Origin: Candidatus Peregrinibacteria bacterium | Lineage (GTDB): Bacteria; Patescibacteriota; Gracilibacteria; CAIRYL01; GCA-016699755 | Assembly (NCBI GenBank): GCA_016699755.1 | Contig: CP065009.1 | Location: forward strand, 372,001-436,000 | Direction of reading: 5' to 3' | DNA length: 64,000 nt | Shown: in pieces, positions 41,707 to 53,100 of the stretch | How positions within the stretch are numbered: position 1 is the stretch's first letter | Layout of the letters: each line of letters begins with the position of its first letter | Notes under the pieces: model-generated | What the model was told of the DNA's origin: nothing | What the model saw: the letters and a program-made list of their open reading frames with translations, nothing else | The model's database searches: none | Position numbers and translations under genes: made by a program

Positions 41707-42606
41707 ATGGAACGCGTCTATGAATTTCGATGGAAAAAGGAGAATTCCCCTTATTTTCGTTTGCTTCAGAATGGTCTTCTCATTGAGCATCCTCTAATAT
41801 TTGGAAGGAATGTTTCAATTGAAATTCTTGGGAATACTTCTTGTACGGGATATGAAAAAAATGGAGTGTGGACACCTTGCGTTGTTGGGGGTGTTCCGGG
41901 GGTAAAAAAGTGTGAAGAGTGTAAAAAACAAGAAGGAATGCCAATCGCGCAATATTGCGATGGATTTAATACGGAAATGTTTTCGGGAGAAGAACTCGAT
42001 TCTCTCAATTGTCCGCACTATGTCTACTTTGCTTACTTTGGTCCAGGGCTTATGAAAGTTGGAGTTTCTGCTCAGAGTCGTGGTTTGCTTCGACAAATTG
42101 AGCAGGGGAGTCATTATTCGCTTATTATCGCAGAAGAGCTTTCTGGTGTTCCTGCTCGCCAACTTGAAACGCTTTTTCGAAAGAGTGGTATGCAAGACAA
42201 AGTTCAATCTTCTCAGAAAAAAGATCTCATGTTTCCAGGGGTTTCTCCCGAAGAAGGAAAACAGGAGCTCTTAGAAGCTTTTCAAAATTATCTTCCTCAA
42301 GTTCTTGCACTCCGTCCCGACTTTGAAGAACTTCTCAAGAGGGAGCCAGAATTTCACGATTTCTCTTCTGTTTACCATCTTCCAGAGGCAGAGAAAGTAG
42401 AAAAACCTTTTCACGATGCTGATCTCTCACTTGGGGAATCTGTCTCTGGAACGCTTATTGCGGCAAAAGGTCCATTCCTCTTGCTCGAAACCGATTCGGA
42501 AAAAACACTTGTTGATGCAAAATCTCTCAAAGGATATTCCATTGATTTTTCGGCAAAACCTCTTGGATTGAAAAAAGAACAAGCGTTTCAAGGATCTCTG
42601 TTCTAA
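41707..42606 (+). CDS. DUF2797 family protein
   Basis: A 299-residue soluble protein. It has the DUF2797 pattern: an N-terminal beta part with CTGYEKNG, a Cys pair (KKCEECKKQEGMPIAQYC) likely binding zinc, then YFAYFGPGLMKVGVSAQSRGLLRQIEQGSHYS, resembling a degenerate GIY-YIG nuclease core, and AEELSGVPARQLETLFRKS. Function unknown; the GIY-YIG likeness suggests nucleic-acid contact. Monocistronic, 60 bp after the CHAP fusion. Confidence 0.82.
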   Translation: MERVYEFRWKKENSPYFRLLQNGLLIEHPLIFGRNVSIEILGNTSCTGYEKNGVWTPCVVGGVPGVKKCEECKKQEGMPIAQYCDGFNTEMFSGEELDSLNCPHYVYFAYFGPGLMKVGVSAQSRGLLRQIEQGSHYSLIIAEELSGVPARQLETLFRKSGMQDKVQSSQKKDLMFPGVSPEEGKQELLEAFQNYLPQVLALRPDFEELLKREPEFHDFSSVYHLPEAEKVEKPFHDADLSLGESVSGTLIAAKGPFLLLETDSEKTLVDAKSLKGYSIDFSAKPLGLKKEQAFQGSLF

Positions 42607-42621
42607 AATCACGACCTGTTT

Positions 42622-44139
42622 CTACGATTGTAATACTCCTTTTACTTTTCGGATGGGAGATTGAAAGATGTACGAAAATCCGGAAATATCACTAAATCGT
42701 CTGAGGGAATACCAAGAGAAAAACATAAGAAGTATGCCAAAGAGAATGAAAAATCCGCGAAATCCAAGGAGTTGAATCATGCCACCACCGAGAACGGGCC
42801 CAATAATGTTTCCCAAATTATCCACAAGCATTGTGGGACCGGCGGAGGCATTGGAATCTATTTTTGTCTCATTTTTTTCTATTGCGAGGAATTCATTCAT
42901 ATTTTCTGCTGTTTGCGCTCTCGCGCTTCCCATGGCAAAGAGGTAGCCAAAAGAAATACCAAACCCTCCAACAAGAAGAAGCGAAAATACCGAATACGGT
43001 ACCGCGCCCACAAGAAAAACGGAACCAGCAGTAAGAAGGAGTCCGAGAAGCATAAAGGGGTACCGTCCATATTTATCCGCTAGTTTTGCAATGAGAGGAA
43101 GAAATACGAGAACAGGAAGGATAAAAAAGAGCATGAGAAGACTTCCCGGAACATGAGAAACCCATCCTTCTTGCTCCTGAAGTGCTTCTGTAAAAAAAAC
43201 AGGGAGAAATGTTCCAAGAAAAGTGTCCCAGTAAGAAAAAAGTCCAACAATCCCTATCGACCAGAGAAGCGGAGTATTTTTTGGTGTTTTTCGGAAAACA
43301 AAAATAAGCGTCATAATATTGTGAATCATCTCCAGAAAGATTTCCGAAAAATGAAGAGATTCTTTTTCTTCTGTTGTTTTGAGCTCGATATGATCAGAAG
43401 ATGATTTCTCTTCTTTTGGAGAATTGCGAATAATGCGAAACATTCGTTTTTTAAGTTCTCGGACCGTTCCTGCCTCAAGCTCTTGAATGGAAGTAAAAAT
43501 TTCTTTTTTCCCTGGGAGTTTTTGATCACGGTCGTAGAGAAAAAAAGCGAAGAAAAAAAGTCCGCCAAGGAGGAGAAGAAGAAAAATTTTGATAAAAAAG
43601 AGTGCCGAAAAAAAGAATTGTGACGATTTCTCTGGTTCTGAACTGACACTTTTGATAATGCTGCTTGTGGCGTCTCCCAAAAAATATGCGGCAGACAAGA
43701 GAATAGCAGAGATGAGAAATCCAAAAATCATCCCCACACCCTGGGAAGTCTGTTTGTAGGAAAGACTTTGCCCATATTCTGCAGGAAGGCTTCTCGCCAA
43801 TATATACGATATTGCAGTGATGTCGGAGAGATCAAACGATACTCGAAAACAAATAGCAGCAAGAAACCCGAAGAATATGCTTTTGGTTCCGATTAAAAAG
43901 AGGAAAACAGAAAATACTGTACCCACAATGGCGGCGAGAAAAAGCGTCCTTGATTCGTATTTTTTTTGGAGAAGAGCAAAAGGTCCATCAAAAAAAAGAG
44001 CGGCAACAGATCCAATCGAAAGGGCGAGTCCTGCAAAAAAGAGGCTTCCTGTTGCTTCTTGAAGAAAGAGGATGACCGAGAGATTCATTACAGTAGAAAG
44101 ACACGACCAGCTCGCAACAATGAGGGCAAAATGCCACAT
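42622..44139 (-). CDS. Major facilitator superfamily transporter
   Basis: A 505-residue membrane protein with about twelve helices in two halves, split by a long cytoplasmic loop (about residues 215-275, rich in Lys/Glu/Ser). MFS-like loop 2-3 signature LIAKLADKYGRYPFMLLGLL is clear in the second half (loop 8-9). Substrate is unknown; drug or metabolite efflux is common for such sequences. It diverges from gpmA, with 220 bp between. Confidence 0.85.
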   Translation of the reverse strand: MWHFALIVASWSCLSTVMNLSVILFLQEATGSLFFAGLALSIGSVAALFFDGPFALLQKKYESRTLFLAAIVGTVFSVFLFLIGTKSIFFGFLAAICFRVSFDLSDITAISYILARSLPAEYGQSLSYKQTSQGVGMIFGFLISAILLSAAYFLGDATSSIIKSVSSEPEKSSQFFFSALFFIKIFLLLLLGGLFFFAFFLYDRDQKLPGKKEIFTSIQELEAGTVRELKKRMFRIIRNSPKEEKSSSDHIELKTTEEKESLHFSEIFLEMIHNIMTLIFVFRKTPKNTPLLWSIGIVGLFSYWDTFLGTFLPVFFTEALQEQEGWVSHVPGSLLMLFFILPVLVFLPLIAKLADKYGRYPFMLLGLLLTAGSVFLVGAVPYSVFSLLLVGGFGISFGYLFAMGSARAQTAENMNEFLAIEKNETKIDSNASAGPTMLVDNLGNIIGPVLGGGMIQLLGFRGFFILFGILLMFFSWYSLRRFSDISGFSYIFQSPIRKVKGVLQS

Positions 44140-44310
44140 TTTCGTATCTTGTATATTTGTGTGCCGAAGGACAAAGCTCGGAATACGCAGAAAGGGAGAA
44201 GATAATTCTTATCATTGTACCATATTTTCGATATCCAAAAAAACAGTTCCTCGTAGAAGTTTTTTGGAGAGATGCTCGCCTTTCCTTTTGCATGCCTCTC
44301 ACAAATAGGT

Positions 44311-44338
44311 TTTTTGAAGTCAAAAAAATTGGTATACT
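44311..44338 (+). promoter_or_regulatory. Promoter of gpmA
   Basis: TATACT at 44333-44338 with a weak -35 (TTTTTG, 44311-44316, 16-bp spacer). Start near 44345 gives a leader of about 15 nt without a Shine-Dalgarno sequence. Confidence 0.4.
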
Positions 44339-44360
44339 AAGGACACTTTTCAAAAACAAA

Positions 44361-45076
44361 ATGCACGGAACACTCATTTTTATTCGTCATGGACGGTCAA
44401 AATGGAATCAAGAAAATCGTTTTACCGGCTGGGTTGATGTTCCTCTTGCACCAGAGGGTTGGCGAGAGGCAGAGCAGGCCGGAGAGCTTTTAAAAGATGT
44501 CGCTTTTGATGTTGCCTATACTTCTCATCTTCAACGAGCAATTCTCACACTTCATCTCGTACTTCGCCCAAATATCTCTGGAAAATCTCCTATTTTTCTT
44601 CCTGCAAACGGGAGTGTTCCTCGACAGAGTTATATCCCGCAGGAGAATGAATTCCCCGTTTTTGTCTATGAAACTGCTATTTCTGAACGGCACTATGGAG
44701 ATTTACAGGGGAAAACAAAGATGAAATTCGCGAAGAGTTTGGAGAGGAACAGTTTAAAAAATGGCGTCGTGGGTACGACACGCCTCCTCCAAATGGAGAA
44801 AGTTTACAGGATACTTTATGGCGAAGTATTCCCTTTTTTCGTCGAGAAATTCTTCCGCATCTTGAAAAAGGAGAAACGGTTCTCGTTTCTGCTCATGGGA
44901 ATTCGCTTCGTGCTATGACAAAATACCTCGAAAATATTTCCGATGCTGATATTCTCGGTCTCGAAATTCCTACTGGTGTTCCGATTGTGTATACACTTGA
45001 TGTTTCAGGGGGAGAGGTAAAGGTTCTCGATAAAAAGATTCTCGTTCTTCCAGAAAAAGGTTCAGCGTGGAAATAA
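44361..45076 (+). CDS. gpmA: 2,3-BPG-dependent phosphoglycerate mutase, one frameshift
   Basis: Interconverts 3- and 2-phosphoglycerate in glycolysis. N-terminal frame: LIFIRHGRSKWNQENRFTGW (phospho-His 9 or so), ERHYGDLQGK with the catalytic Glu. After the A4 run at 44712-44715 the homologous sequence continues in the -1 frame (KDEIREEFGEEQFKKWRRGYDTPPPNGESLQDT ... VLVSAHGNSLRAM) to TAA 45076. One missing A explains it. With the repair the protein is about 238 residues, normal for GpmA. Overlaps the convergent coaW gene by 15 bp. Confidence 0.9.
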
Positions 45077-45880
45077 TCCTTGTGCTAAAACTCCAGCTCC
45101 TATAGCACTTAAGTATTCCGCATGGTTTGGGATAAGGATTTTTTGTCCATAAATGTTGGCGGTTCTCTTTACCGTTTCGATAATTTCAGGAAGAAAAATA
45201 AGTTTTCCTCCAAGAATAATATCCTTGTGTTTTTCCGCTCGTGCGGCGAAAACTGCAATAGAAGCGATGGTTTGTCCCACAATATTTGCGATGCCACGTG
45301 CCAAGTCTTCTGGACGTGTTCCTTGTTTTGCTTTTGCAAAGTTTGATGCTGTCGCATTCCCCGGAACCACTCCAATGCCGCCACCGACAATTTCTTCCAC
45401 TAAAAGATCAATTTTTTCTGGATCTCCTTGCGAAACCATTTCCTTGAGCACTTCAAAATCTCGTATTCCTAAAATAGCTTCACTAAGACCCAAAAATGTT
45501 CCCCCACCAATACCCGTTCCGCCAACATGTTGATAGGTATTTTTTGTTGCAGAGACACAGCAGGTTCCTGTTCCGAGAGAACAAATGAGTCCAAAGCTTT
45601 TTTTTGCTAAGAACATTCCTCCAGCGCCAATTGCATCTATTTCTGATATTTTTTGAAGAGGAATTCCTTTCCAATTCGTGTGGAATAGGCGGTTGTGTCC
45701 ACCGGTAAGCACAATTTTTGTGGCACCTTCTGGGGTAGTATTCGCATCAAAAAAGATTTGAGAAAGATCAGACTTATCAGTTTTTTGTGAATCGATTGAA
45801 GCAATGGGATAAAACACACCAGACTCTTCAAACTGAAGAATATCGACCGTGCTTCCGCCGAGATCAATAGCATAGAACAT
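45062..45880 (-). CDS. coaW: Type II pantothenate kinase
   Basis: Phosphorylates pantothenate, first step of coenzyme A synthesis. The 272-residue ASKHA-fold protein has phosphate-1 loop AIDLGGSTVDI, Glu/adenosine region and HVGGTGIGGGTFLGLS, followed by TASNFAKAK, the signature of the type II (staphylococcal/eukaryotic-like) PanK family. Type II enzymes are typically not inhibited by CoA in bacteria. Monocistronic. Confidence 0.92.
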   Translation of the reverse strand: MFYAIDLGGSTVDILQFEESGVFYPIASIDSQKTDKSDLSQIFFDANTTPEGATKIVLTGGHNRLFHTNWKGIPLQKISEIDAIGAGGMFLAKKSFGLICSLGTGTCCVSATKNTYQHVGGTGIGGGTFLGLSEAILGIRDFEVLKEMVSQGDPEKIDLLVEEIVGGGIGVVPGNATASNFAKAKQGTRPEDLARGIANIVGQTIASIAVFAARAEKHKDIILGGKLIFLPEIIETVKRTANIYGQKILIPNHAEYLSAIGAGVLAQGLFPR

Positions 45881-45981
45881 TTCTGTGGAATCTTTTCATA
45901 TTTCCCTGTGGTTGCACAATGCAAATCTGGATATTTTTCACTTCTTTTCGCAAAATTTCATCATTTCTGAGGAGAGTGGAG

Positions 45982-48141
45982 CTATTCTGCTGAAGCGGGA
46001 ACATACGAATCCTCTTCTCGCTTTTGAGAAAAGGAGAGGAGCGAATTCATACCAAGCTCTGGAACATATCGCAAATACTGAACCAGCGGTGCATACGATG
46101 GTGGTTTATACTCTTCTGATGCCCACTCTCCTTGTATTTTTTGAATTCCTTCTGGTTTTTCAAAGGCAGTATATGATGCTGGGTATTTCTCATAAAACGC
46201 TTGTACTATATCTCTCCATAGCGGTCCTACAGAACTTACCGCAAAGCTCTTTGGTTTCAGTGGTGTGCCATCGGTATTTCCCGCCCAGAGGAGGAATGTA
46301 TTTTTTGGAGTGTAGCCGACAATCATATTATCTATCGGGAAGATTGCATTTTCAGAGCGACCAGATGATGTTCCGGTTTTAACAGCAATATTGAAGTTGG
46401 AAACAGTGATGTTATTTCTCCAGTATCCAGCAGGTCGTGCTTCGATATTTGAAAGTATGTCTCCCAAGAAGAAAATGGTTTTTGGACTGAGCACTGTTTT
46501 TTCAGAAGGGTCACAAGGAGAGGGGAGTGGAACATTTTCTTCTGAAGAAATAGAGAGAATGGGGCAGAGTTCCTTTTGTTTTCCGGTTCCGAGAATAGCG
46601 TATGCATTGGCGAGTGTTTGTGGTGGAAGAGAAGGGGTTCCAAGCGCAAGTGTCCATCCAAATGGGTGATTGGGGAAATCGTGGTTGAGAGAGAATCCAA
46701 AAAGACCATCGAGCATTTTTCGAAGTGTATTTTCTCCTCCTGCGAGAAAAAAAGTTTTTACTGCTGGAATATTCCGTGACTTTGCAAGGGCATCTGTCAT
46801 ACGAATGCCTCCTAAAAATGTTCCGTCAGCATTGGTAATATATTTTTTTTCTCCCACAAGTTGCATGGCAGAGTCATAAAAAATAGTTGGTGGTTCGTAT
46901 CCCATAAGAATTGCCGATGCATATATAAAAGGTTTTATGGTGGAGCCAGGTTGTCGTTTTGCTCGAAGGACATCAACTTGTCCGTCTATTTCTTCTTTCC
47001 AAAATGATTCCGATCCTATCCATACGAGTGGGGAGCGGGTTTTGTTTTCGAGGATGAGCACAGCAATATTGTGAATGTTATATTCTTCTTCAATTTTTGG
47101 GAGTTTCTCTCGTATCATCTCGTATACTTTTTCCTGGAAATCAGCATCAATGCTTGTGTGTATAAAGAGCGCATTTTTTGTGTTGTTTGGGCTGTATTTT
47201 TTCTTTTCTAAAAAGTCTTCTACAAAGAAACGGAAGTGTTGAAAATCAGAGTGCGCCCAATTTTTATCCCCCTGTAGGATAATATTTTTAAGCTCCTGAT
47301 GAACTTTTTTTACTTTTTCTGTTGACCATTTTTTTCGTTTTGCAAGTTCGAGGAGAACATATTCAATACGAGTTTTTTGGTAGGTTTTGGAAAAAAGATC
47401 ACAGTCTTCTTCAATATTTTTGCAGTATCCAAGCCAAAGAGGAATGCGTTTCTTTTTGCTCAGCAGTACTGGATTCTGTGGAAGCATGGCGAGTACAAGA
47501 GATTCTGCTTCCGAAAGATTGGCAGGAACCTTGTGAAAATACATTTGAGAGGCAACATCAACTCCATTAATTCGAGGGCCATAGGGAACAACATTAAGAT
47601 ACATCTCGAGTACTTCTTCTTTTGTAAATGAGATTTCTATGCCAACAGCAATGAGTGCCTCCCGAATTTTTCTTTGTAGCGTTTTTTCATCTTTTAGAAA
47701 AACTTTTCGTGCAATTTGTTGAGAAAGTGTTGAAGCCCCCTCCTCAAATCTTCTGGCAAGAGCGTTGTGCCACATAGCACGGATGATTCCAGGAATGTCG
47801 ATGCCGATGTGATACCAAAAACGTCTGTCTTCTGCGAGAATGGTGGCTTCTTGCAAAAATTCTGGAATTTCATGAAGAGGAACCCATTCTCTGTTTTCTT
47901 GGCTGAATGATCGATAAATTTCTTTTCCGTTTCGGTCGAGAAAAACTTTGGGAAAATCCAGATTATCTCGCGAGAGGCTCATCCCTAATTGTATATCGGG
48001 CAAAGCGAATGCGCCCACAAGGGAAAAAACAACAATACACATACTTAGTAGTCCGTATTTCCAAAGTGAAGAGACCTTCCCTTTTTTTTGAGGAGAATCC
48101 TTTTTCAGAGAAAGATGTGAGAGAAACGAATATTTCTGCAT
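45982..48141 (-). CDS. Bifunctional class A penicillin-binding protein (PBP1A-like)
   Basis: A 719-residue membrane-anchored peptidoglycan synthase, the second in the window. Cytosolic head (Lys-rich), one membrane helix (about 30-48), GT51 domain (TILAEDRRFWYHIGIDIPG with catalytic Glu; GASTLSQQIARKVFL), and transpeptidase with RQPGSTIKPF (SxxK), KSRN and VKTGTSSG. There is no BiPBP_C tail, unlike the PBP at 16-18 kb; the last 70 residues are Ser/Pro/Tyr-rich. Expected to elongate and cross-link the wall. Confidence 0.93.
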   Translation of the reverse strand: MQKYSFLSHLSLKKDSPQKKGKVSSLWKYGLLSMCIVVFSLVGAFALPDIQLGMSLSRDNLDFPKVFLDRNGKEIYRSFSQENREWVPLHEIPEFLQEATILAEDRRFWYHIGIDIPGIIRAMWHNALARRFEEGASTLSQQIARKVFLKDEKTLQRKIREALIAVGIEISFTKEEVLEMYLNVVPYGPRINGVDVASQMYFHKVPANLSEAESLVLAMLPQNPVLLSKKKRIPLWLGYCKNIEEDCDLFSKTYQKTRIEYVLLELAKRKKWSTEKVKKVHQELKNIILQGDKNWAHSDFQHFRFFVEDFLEKKKYSPNNTKNALFIHTSIDADFQEKVYEMIREKLPKIEEEYNIHNIAVLILENKTRSPLVWIGSESFWKEEIDGQVDVLRAKRQPGSTIKPFIYASAILMGYEPPTIFYDSAMQLVGEKKYITNADGTFLGGIRMTDALAKSRNIPAVKTFFLAGGENTLRKMLDGLFGFSLNHDFPNHPFGWTLALGTPSLPPQTLANAYAILGTGKQKELCPILSISSEENVPLPSPCDPSEKTVLSPKTIFFLGDILSNIEARPAGYWRNNITVSNFNIAVKTGTSSGRSENAIFPIDNMIVGYTPKNTFLLWAGNTDGTPLKPKSFAVSSVGPLWRDIVQAFYEKYPASYTAFEKPEGIQKIQGEWASEEYKPPSYAPLVQYLRYVPELGMNSLLSFSQKREEDSYVPASAE

Positions 48142-48222
48142 ATTTCGAGAGAGGAGGTGCTTTACATTTTTGGAAGAGGAAAAACCTTATCCACCAATTT
48201 TGACTGTTCGTATTGGAAGCGA

Positions 48223-49730
48223 TTAGTGTCGAAACGCACGTGTTTTGGTGAATACCATGGCAATTCCCTGTTCTTTTGCGGTGTTAATGATTTCCTCATC
48301 GCGCTTGCTCCCACCTGGCTGGATAATGGCGTTTACTCCTGCCTGGGAGAGAAATTCTACACCATCGGAAAAAGGGAAAAATGCATCACTTGCCGCAACG
48401 GCTCCTTTTGCTTTTTCTTCTGCTTGTTTTGTGGCAATTTCTGAAGATTTCACACGAGAAGTTTGTCCTCCGCCAATGCCGAGTGTTTGTCCGTTCTTGG
48501 CAATGACAATAGCGTTTGATTTCACAAACTTGCAGACTTTCCATGCAAAGAGGAGGTCGCTTATTGTTTCTTGTGTTGGTTTTTCTGTCATAAACGTAAG
48601 ATCACTTTCGGTTATTTCTTTTGTGTCTCTGTCTTGCCGGAGGAGGCCACCTAAAACAGAACGATATTCGGGGACGGTTTTTGGAGTGGAAAACTCTCCT
48701 GTTTCAAGGAGGCGAAGACTCTTTTTTTTTCAGAATTTCTTGACCCTCTTCAGAAAACTCTGGCGCAAGAATGACTTCTAGAAATATTTCTGAAAGTTTT
48801 TCTGCAAGCTCTTTTGAAACAGTTCTGTTCACCGCAACAATACCACCAAATGCCGAGACCGGATCGCACGAAAGTGCTTTTTCGTATGCTTCTTCTGTGG
48901 TGTTTCCCACAGCAACACCACAGGGAGTGGCATGTTTGATGATAACGGCAACGGGTTCTGAGAATTCGAGTGCAATCCGAAGTGCAGCATCAGCATCAAG
49001 AATATTGCAATACCCAAGTGATTTCCCCTGAAGCACTTTTGCTGTGGCGAGTGAAGGGAAATCTTCTGACATGCTCGCAAAGAATGTGGCACTTTGATGC
49101 GGATTTTCTCCGTATCGAAGATCGTATTTTTTTGAAGAAAGAGGGAGGAAAAATTTATATCAAAATATCCGGCAATGGCGGCATCATATTGTGCAGTGAT
49201 AGAAAAAGCCTTTGCAGAAAGCATTCTCCGAGTGGCCCTTGTTGTTTCTCCGTATTCTTCTATCTCTTTTTCTATGAGCGAAAAATCCGTAGGGTCGACG
49301 AGAACGGTGACAGCATCAAAATTTTTTGCGGCGCTTCGAATCATACTTGGTCCACCAATATCGATATTTTCGATGGCTTCTTCTTCTGCTGCTCCTCGTG
49401 CGATTGTTTCGCGAAATGGGTAGAGATTGACAACCACAAGATCTATGGCACCTATTTTGTGTTCCGCAATAATCTTTTCGTGCTCATCATTTCCTCGAAC
49501 AAAAAGAATACCACCGTGTATTGTTGGGTGTAGGGTTTTACCCGACCATCAAGCATTTCTGGAAAATGGGTCACATCGGAAACATCTTCTACTGCAAGTC
49601 CATTTTCCCTCAAGAGTCGTGCCGTTCCTCCAGTGGAAATGAGCGAAACGCCTTTCTTCTGCAAAAAAGAGGCAAACTCTATTATACCGGTTTTATCAGA
49701 AACAGAGAGGAGCGCACGAGAAATTTTCAT
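48223..49730 (-). CDS. purH: AICAR transformylase/IMP cyclohydrolase, three frame breaks
   Basis: Last two steps of IMP synthesis. The whole PurH sequence is present: MGS-like cyclohydrolase (ALLSVSDKTGIIEFASFLQKK, STGGTARLL, VVNLYPF), then the transformylase (LRYGENPHQSATF, IIKHATPCGVAV, SDAFFPFSDGVE, IIQPGGSKRDEE). Frames switch at the T4 run 49536-49539 (one base missing), near 49150-49165 (one base missing) and at T9 48722-48730 (one extra or two missing). There are no missense stops within the blocks, and family residues are kept. I read this as one functional gene with sequence errors; if real, purine synthesis would be broken. Confidence 0.88.
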
Positions 49731-49783
49731 AAAACTTCAAAAATGGAATTTTATCATGCCTCTTTTTCTCGCCTCTGAAAACT

Positions 49784-49812
49784 TTGTAATTATATTAAAA
49801 ATATTTTATAAT
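49784..49812 (+). promoter_or_regulatory. Promoter, leaderless, of the 112-aa gene and TIG/SLH gene
   Basis: TTGTAA (49784-49789), 17-bp spacer, TATAAT (49807-49812). Only 6 nt separate the -10 from the ATG at 49819. Confidence 0.65.
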
Positions 49813-49818
49813 ATAATT

Positions 49819-50157
49819 ATGAAAACACAAAAAACAGAAGAGATAAAAATAGCAAAAGAGCTTCTCAAGAAACTCGATTTTTTCCTTACTGCTGTTCAGG
49901 AAAAACTTTGCGCTGTTTCCCCTGATATTTTTGAGAAAGCTTTTGAAGCATCATCTAGTCTTCGGAAGTCTATTTTGCTCTATCAAAAAGACGATCTTCA
50001 CCAAAAAAACTTCCAAAAAGTGCTTGAGGAATCTGTGGAAGTGTTTGGATATATTTTTTCCGAAGAGTCGCAATGTTTTTTGCCTCTTCCTAGTGCGAAT
50101 GTGTCCCAAGAAAAAATACAAAAATATAACAATCCTCTTCTTTTTATTACTTCTTGA
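49819..50157 (+). CDS. Small helical protein of unknown function
   Basis: A 112-residue soluble protein, mostly charged helices (KTEEIKIAKELLKKLDFFLTAV; FEKAFEASSSLRKSILLYQK). No family recognised. The ATG at 49819 is chosen because a strong promoter ends 6 nt before it. It is followed after 1 nt by the large TIG/SLH surface protein gene (TGAGATG), so the two are probably co-transcribed. Confidence 0.65.
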   Translation: MKTQKTEEIKIAKELLKKLDFFLTAVQEKLCAVSPDIFEKAFEASSSLRKSILLYQKDDLHQKNFQKVLEESVEVFGYIFSEESQCFLPLPSANVSQEKIQKYNNPLLFITS

Positions 50158-50158
50158 G

Positions 50159-53100
50159 ATGGTTTTCCTTCGAAAAAGTTTTCTTATTTTTTCGGCATTT
50201 TTGCTTATTTCGCCTCCTGTTGATGCATTAAATTTGGATGATTTTGGAGAAAAAGAAAATATTTCATCAACAGGAGTCGTCGTTGATATTTCGGAACCAG
50301 TTATCGAAAGTATAAGCATTGAGGAATACCAAGAAAACGAAGGAGTTGTGCTTTCGGTAAAAGGAAAGAATTTTATTCCACCCCATGGAAAAGCGGTGCT
50401 TCTCTTTCCCAATGATACTGGTGGAACAACATCGGTTACCAGTTTTCTCTATGAATCGCCGACGCACCTTGTTTTCCCAATCCCCAAAAATCCGAGTTCT
50501 GGAAATGTTTATGTAGAGGCTCAAGAAACAAAAGGAGAAAAGCAAAAGAAACAGAGTAATGCATTTTATTTTGAATTTCATCCTCCAGAAATTCTCTTTA
50601 TCACTGGAGAAAATGGCATTGCTCCGGGGAAAGATATTCGAATCTGGGGAAAAAACCTAGATGGCGTATATTATCAAAAAGGTGGACGCAGTTATGTTGT
50701 GGAAGATGTGAGTACGGGTCAGCTTACTGGCGGTTTTTCAAAAAAAGCAGAAGAAGGTCTTTCATATATTGATGTTACGCTTCCGGAAGAGAATTTTAAT
50801 AAGAAATTTTGGGTAGAAAGAGGATGTGATCGAGATGGAAAAAACTGTCTCAAGAGCAATAAAATACAACTTACAAACACCTTTCCTCCTGTTCTTACGG
50901 AATATCAGCTCAATTTTCAAACGCGAATAGTAACGGCGTACGGAAAATATCTTCCTGAAGAAGCAAAAGATCTTTCACTTTCTTATGAAGGAAAAACACT
51001 AAGTATTATTGATTATGATGGCACAGAGGGAAAATTCTCTTTTCAGCTTCCGTGTCCTATGTCGGGAAGGGGAACACTCAAAGTGCGAAGTGGAGGGATC
51101 TGGAGTAATCCACTCTTTATTTCTACTCCTGATGTTCCAGAGCTTTTCGGTCTTTCTGTTGAGTATTCATTTCATGATGGGTATCGTAAGGTTAATGTTT
51201 CGGCACGAGGTGATCTTCTCAATGTCCCTACTTCTACGGTATGTTCAGAGGATGCCATTCTCTATTTGGGTAACACGGGGTTTCCTCTCGAAAAATTTGG
51301 AGGAGCATACTTTAATGACATGCTGGATGATAGTTATATCCCAAGTTCTGGAGAGGCTTCAGTGGTATTTCGCGGAATTCGTTCAGAAAAAATTCCCTTT
51401 GAAAAGGAGTCCTTTAGTGTAAAACCCTATATTTACCAAGTCGAGAGTAAATATGGTTTTCGCCCAGGAGCACCATTTCAAATTTTTGGACGAAATCTTG
51501 GCAATAAATATAAATCATGTGATCAAGGATCAACCATATTTACCGGACCAAAGATTTATTCTGAAGAAAGAACGAAAGATGGTGATTGTGTACCAATACG
51601 TCCCATGGTAAGCGATTCAAGAATTGATGCCCAATTTGCTCCCCTTGAATACGGTGAGTACTCAAGTTCGAGCAAAAAAACAACAGTTTCTGTATCTGTG
51701 GGAGGGAAAAAGAGTAACGAGGTCGATATTCTTTTTGGAATGAATGAGCAAAAGGTTTCGTATGCAAAACCAATTATTACTTCTGTTGAGTATCCCGAGG
51801 GACATCTTCCTGGCTCGCAGGTTATTCTACGAGGAGGGGGTTTTGGAATAAAAACGATATACAACATCATTTCCTTCGCGGGGAAAGCGATTACTCCAGA
51901 GTCAACAAATAGCCGCGGAACCGAACTTTCGTTTCGTATCCCCGAAGGAGCTTTTTCTGGAAAACTTGTTGTGACTCGAAAAACACCAGATGAACAGCAA
52001 TCTGAAGGAGTTGATATTCTTGTTTCTCCTCATGAGGAAAAGAAAGTACTTTTCTCATTTGCTGGAGAAGGGAAAGAGTCAGTAATAGAAGTTGATGGAG
52101 CAGAAGAAACGGTTCAATTTGCCAATATTTCGGTAATGAATTCAATATCAGACATTGCGGTTCGACGAATGCGATTTGATTTTTCGTTTACCGATGGTGA
52201 TCCCGATCACAGCTTGTCGTACAAAAGTCTCAAAGTGCTTCCTTTTGGAACATTTACACTCAAGCATAACAAGAAAGCAGTTTCTTCTCCTATTGTTGCT
52301 ACTTCTGCCGGGAATGGACACTTCTTTCTTGATTTTCCTGAATTCACTCTTCCTTTAACAGAAGGAGATTCTGATACGATTTCCATAGAAACAACAATTC
52401 TCCCTTTTGTAACAGACAAGAGCGCGTTTTCTCTTTCCTTTGATCCCGATAATCCCTCTCGTGTTTCTCTTTACAGCGAGGAATTAGGGCAAGGTATCGC
52501 TCTTTCTCCACAAGAAACAATAGCTCTCCCTTCTTTTTCTGTTAGCCAATCAGATACCAAGACTTGTATTGATACCCTGAGTGACAATTCACATTGTGAG
52601 CAATACGAATCACTCAAAAAACGAAATACGAGCTGGCAGGAGAAAGTTCAACAAGAGAAACAAGAACAAAAAAAATACGGAAAAGCAAATCACGAAAGAG
52701 CGTCAAGAAAAAGATATAAAAGAGGAAATTCAAAGAAAACAGCGTCTTGCCGCTGAGCAACGATCTGAAAAAATTCTTCAAAATCGGATAGAGACAAAAA
52801 AATTCGCTCAAAAAGGAAAATAGAAGCTCTTTTGGAAAAAGAGGAACAAAAAATGATACGTCTTCAGAAAAACTTGTCACCGGAGCATGCCAAAAAGGCA
52901 GTCGCCGCCCTAGAGAAAAAGATTCAGGCGCTTCGTATGGTGCTTGAGCAACAACAAATAAGGGGGAGTAGGGATATCGAAAAGGCGTTTGAAGAGAAGA
53001 AACAGCAAGAAAAACAGCAAAAACTTCAAGCAATTCTGCTTCAGAAAAATCTCACTATTGCAGAACGTCTTCAAAAAGGGGCGCGAATCGACACCGATCG

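Noticed and set aside
44157..44360. Upstream extension of gpmA to 44157
   Set aside because: The family start is MHGTLIFIRHG at 44361 and a promoter -10 lies just before it.
44712..44715. Programmed frameshift in gpmA
   Set aside because: The site GGGAAAAC is not a known slippery sequence, and a glycolytic enzyme would not be expected to need one.
48223..49730. purH as a true pseudogene
   Set aside because: All domains and motifs are intact and only single-base indels occur, two of three in homopolymers; this fits sequence error better than decay, though reads are needed.
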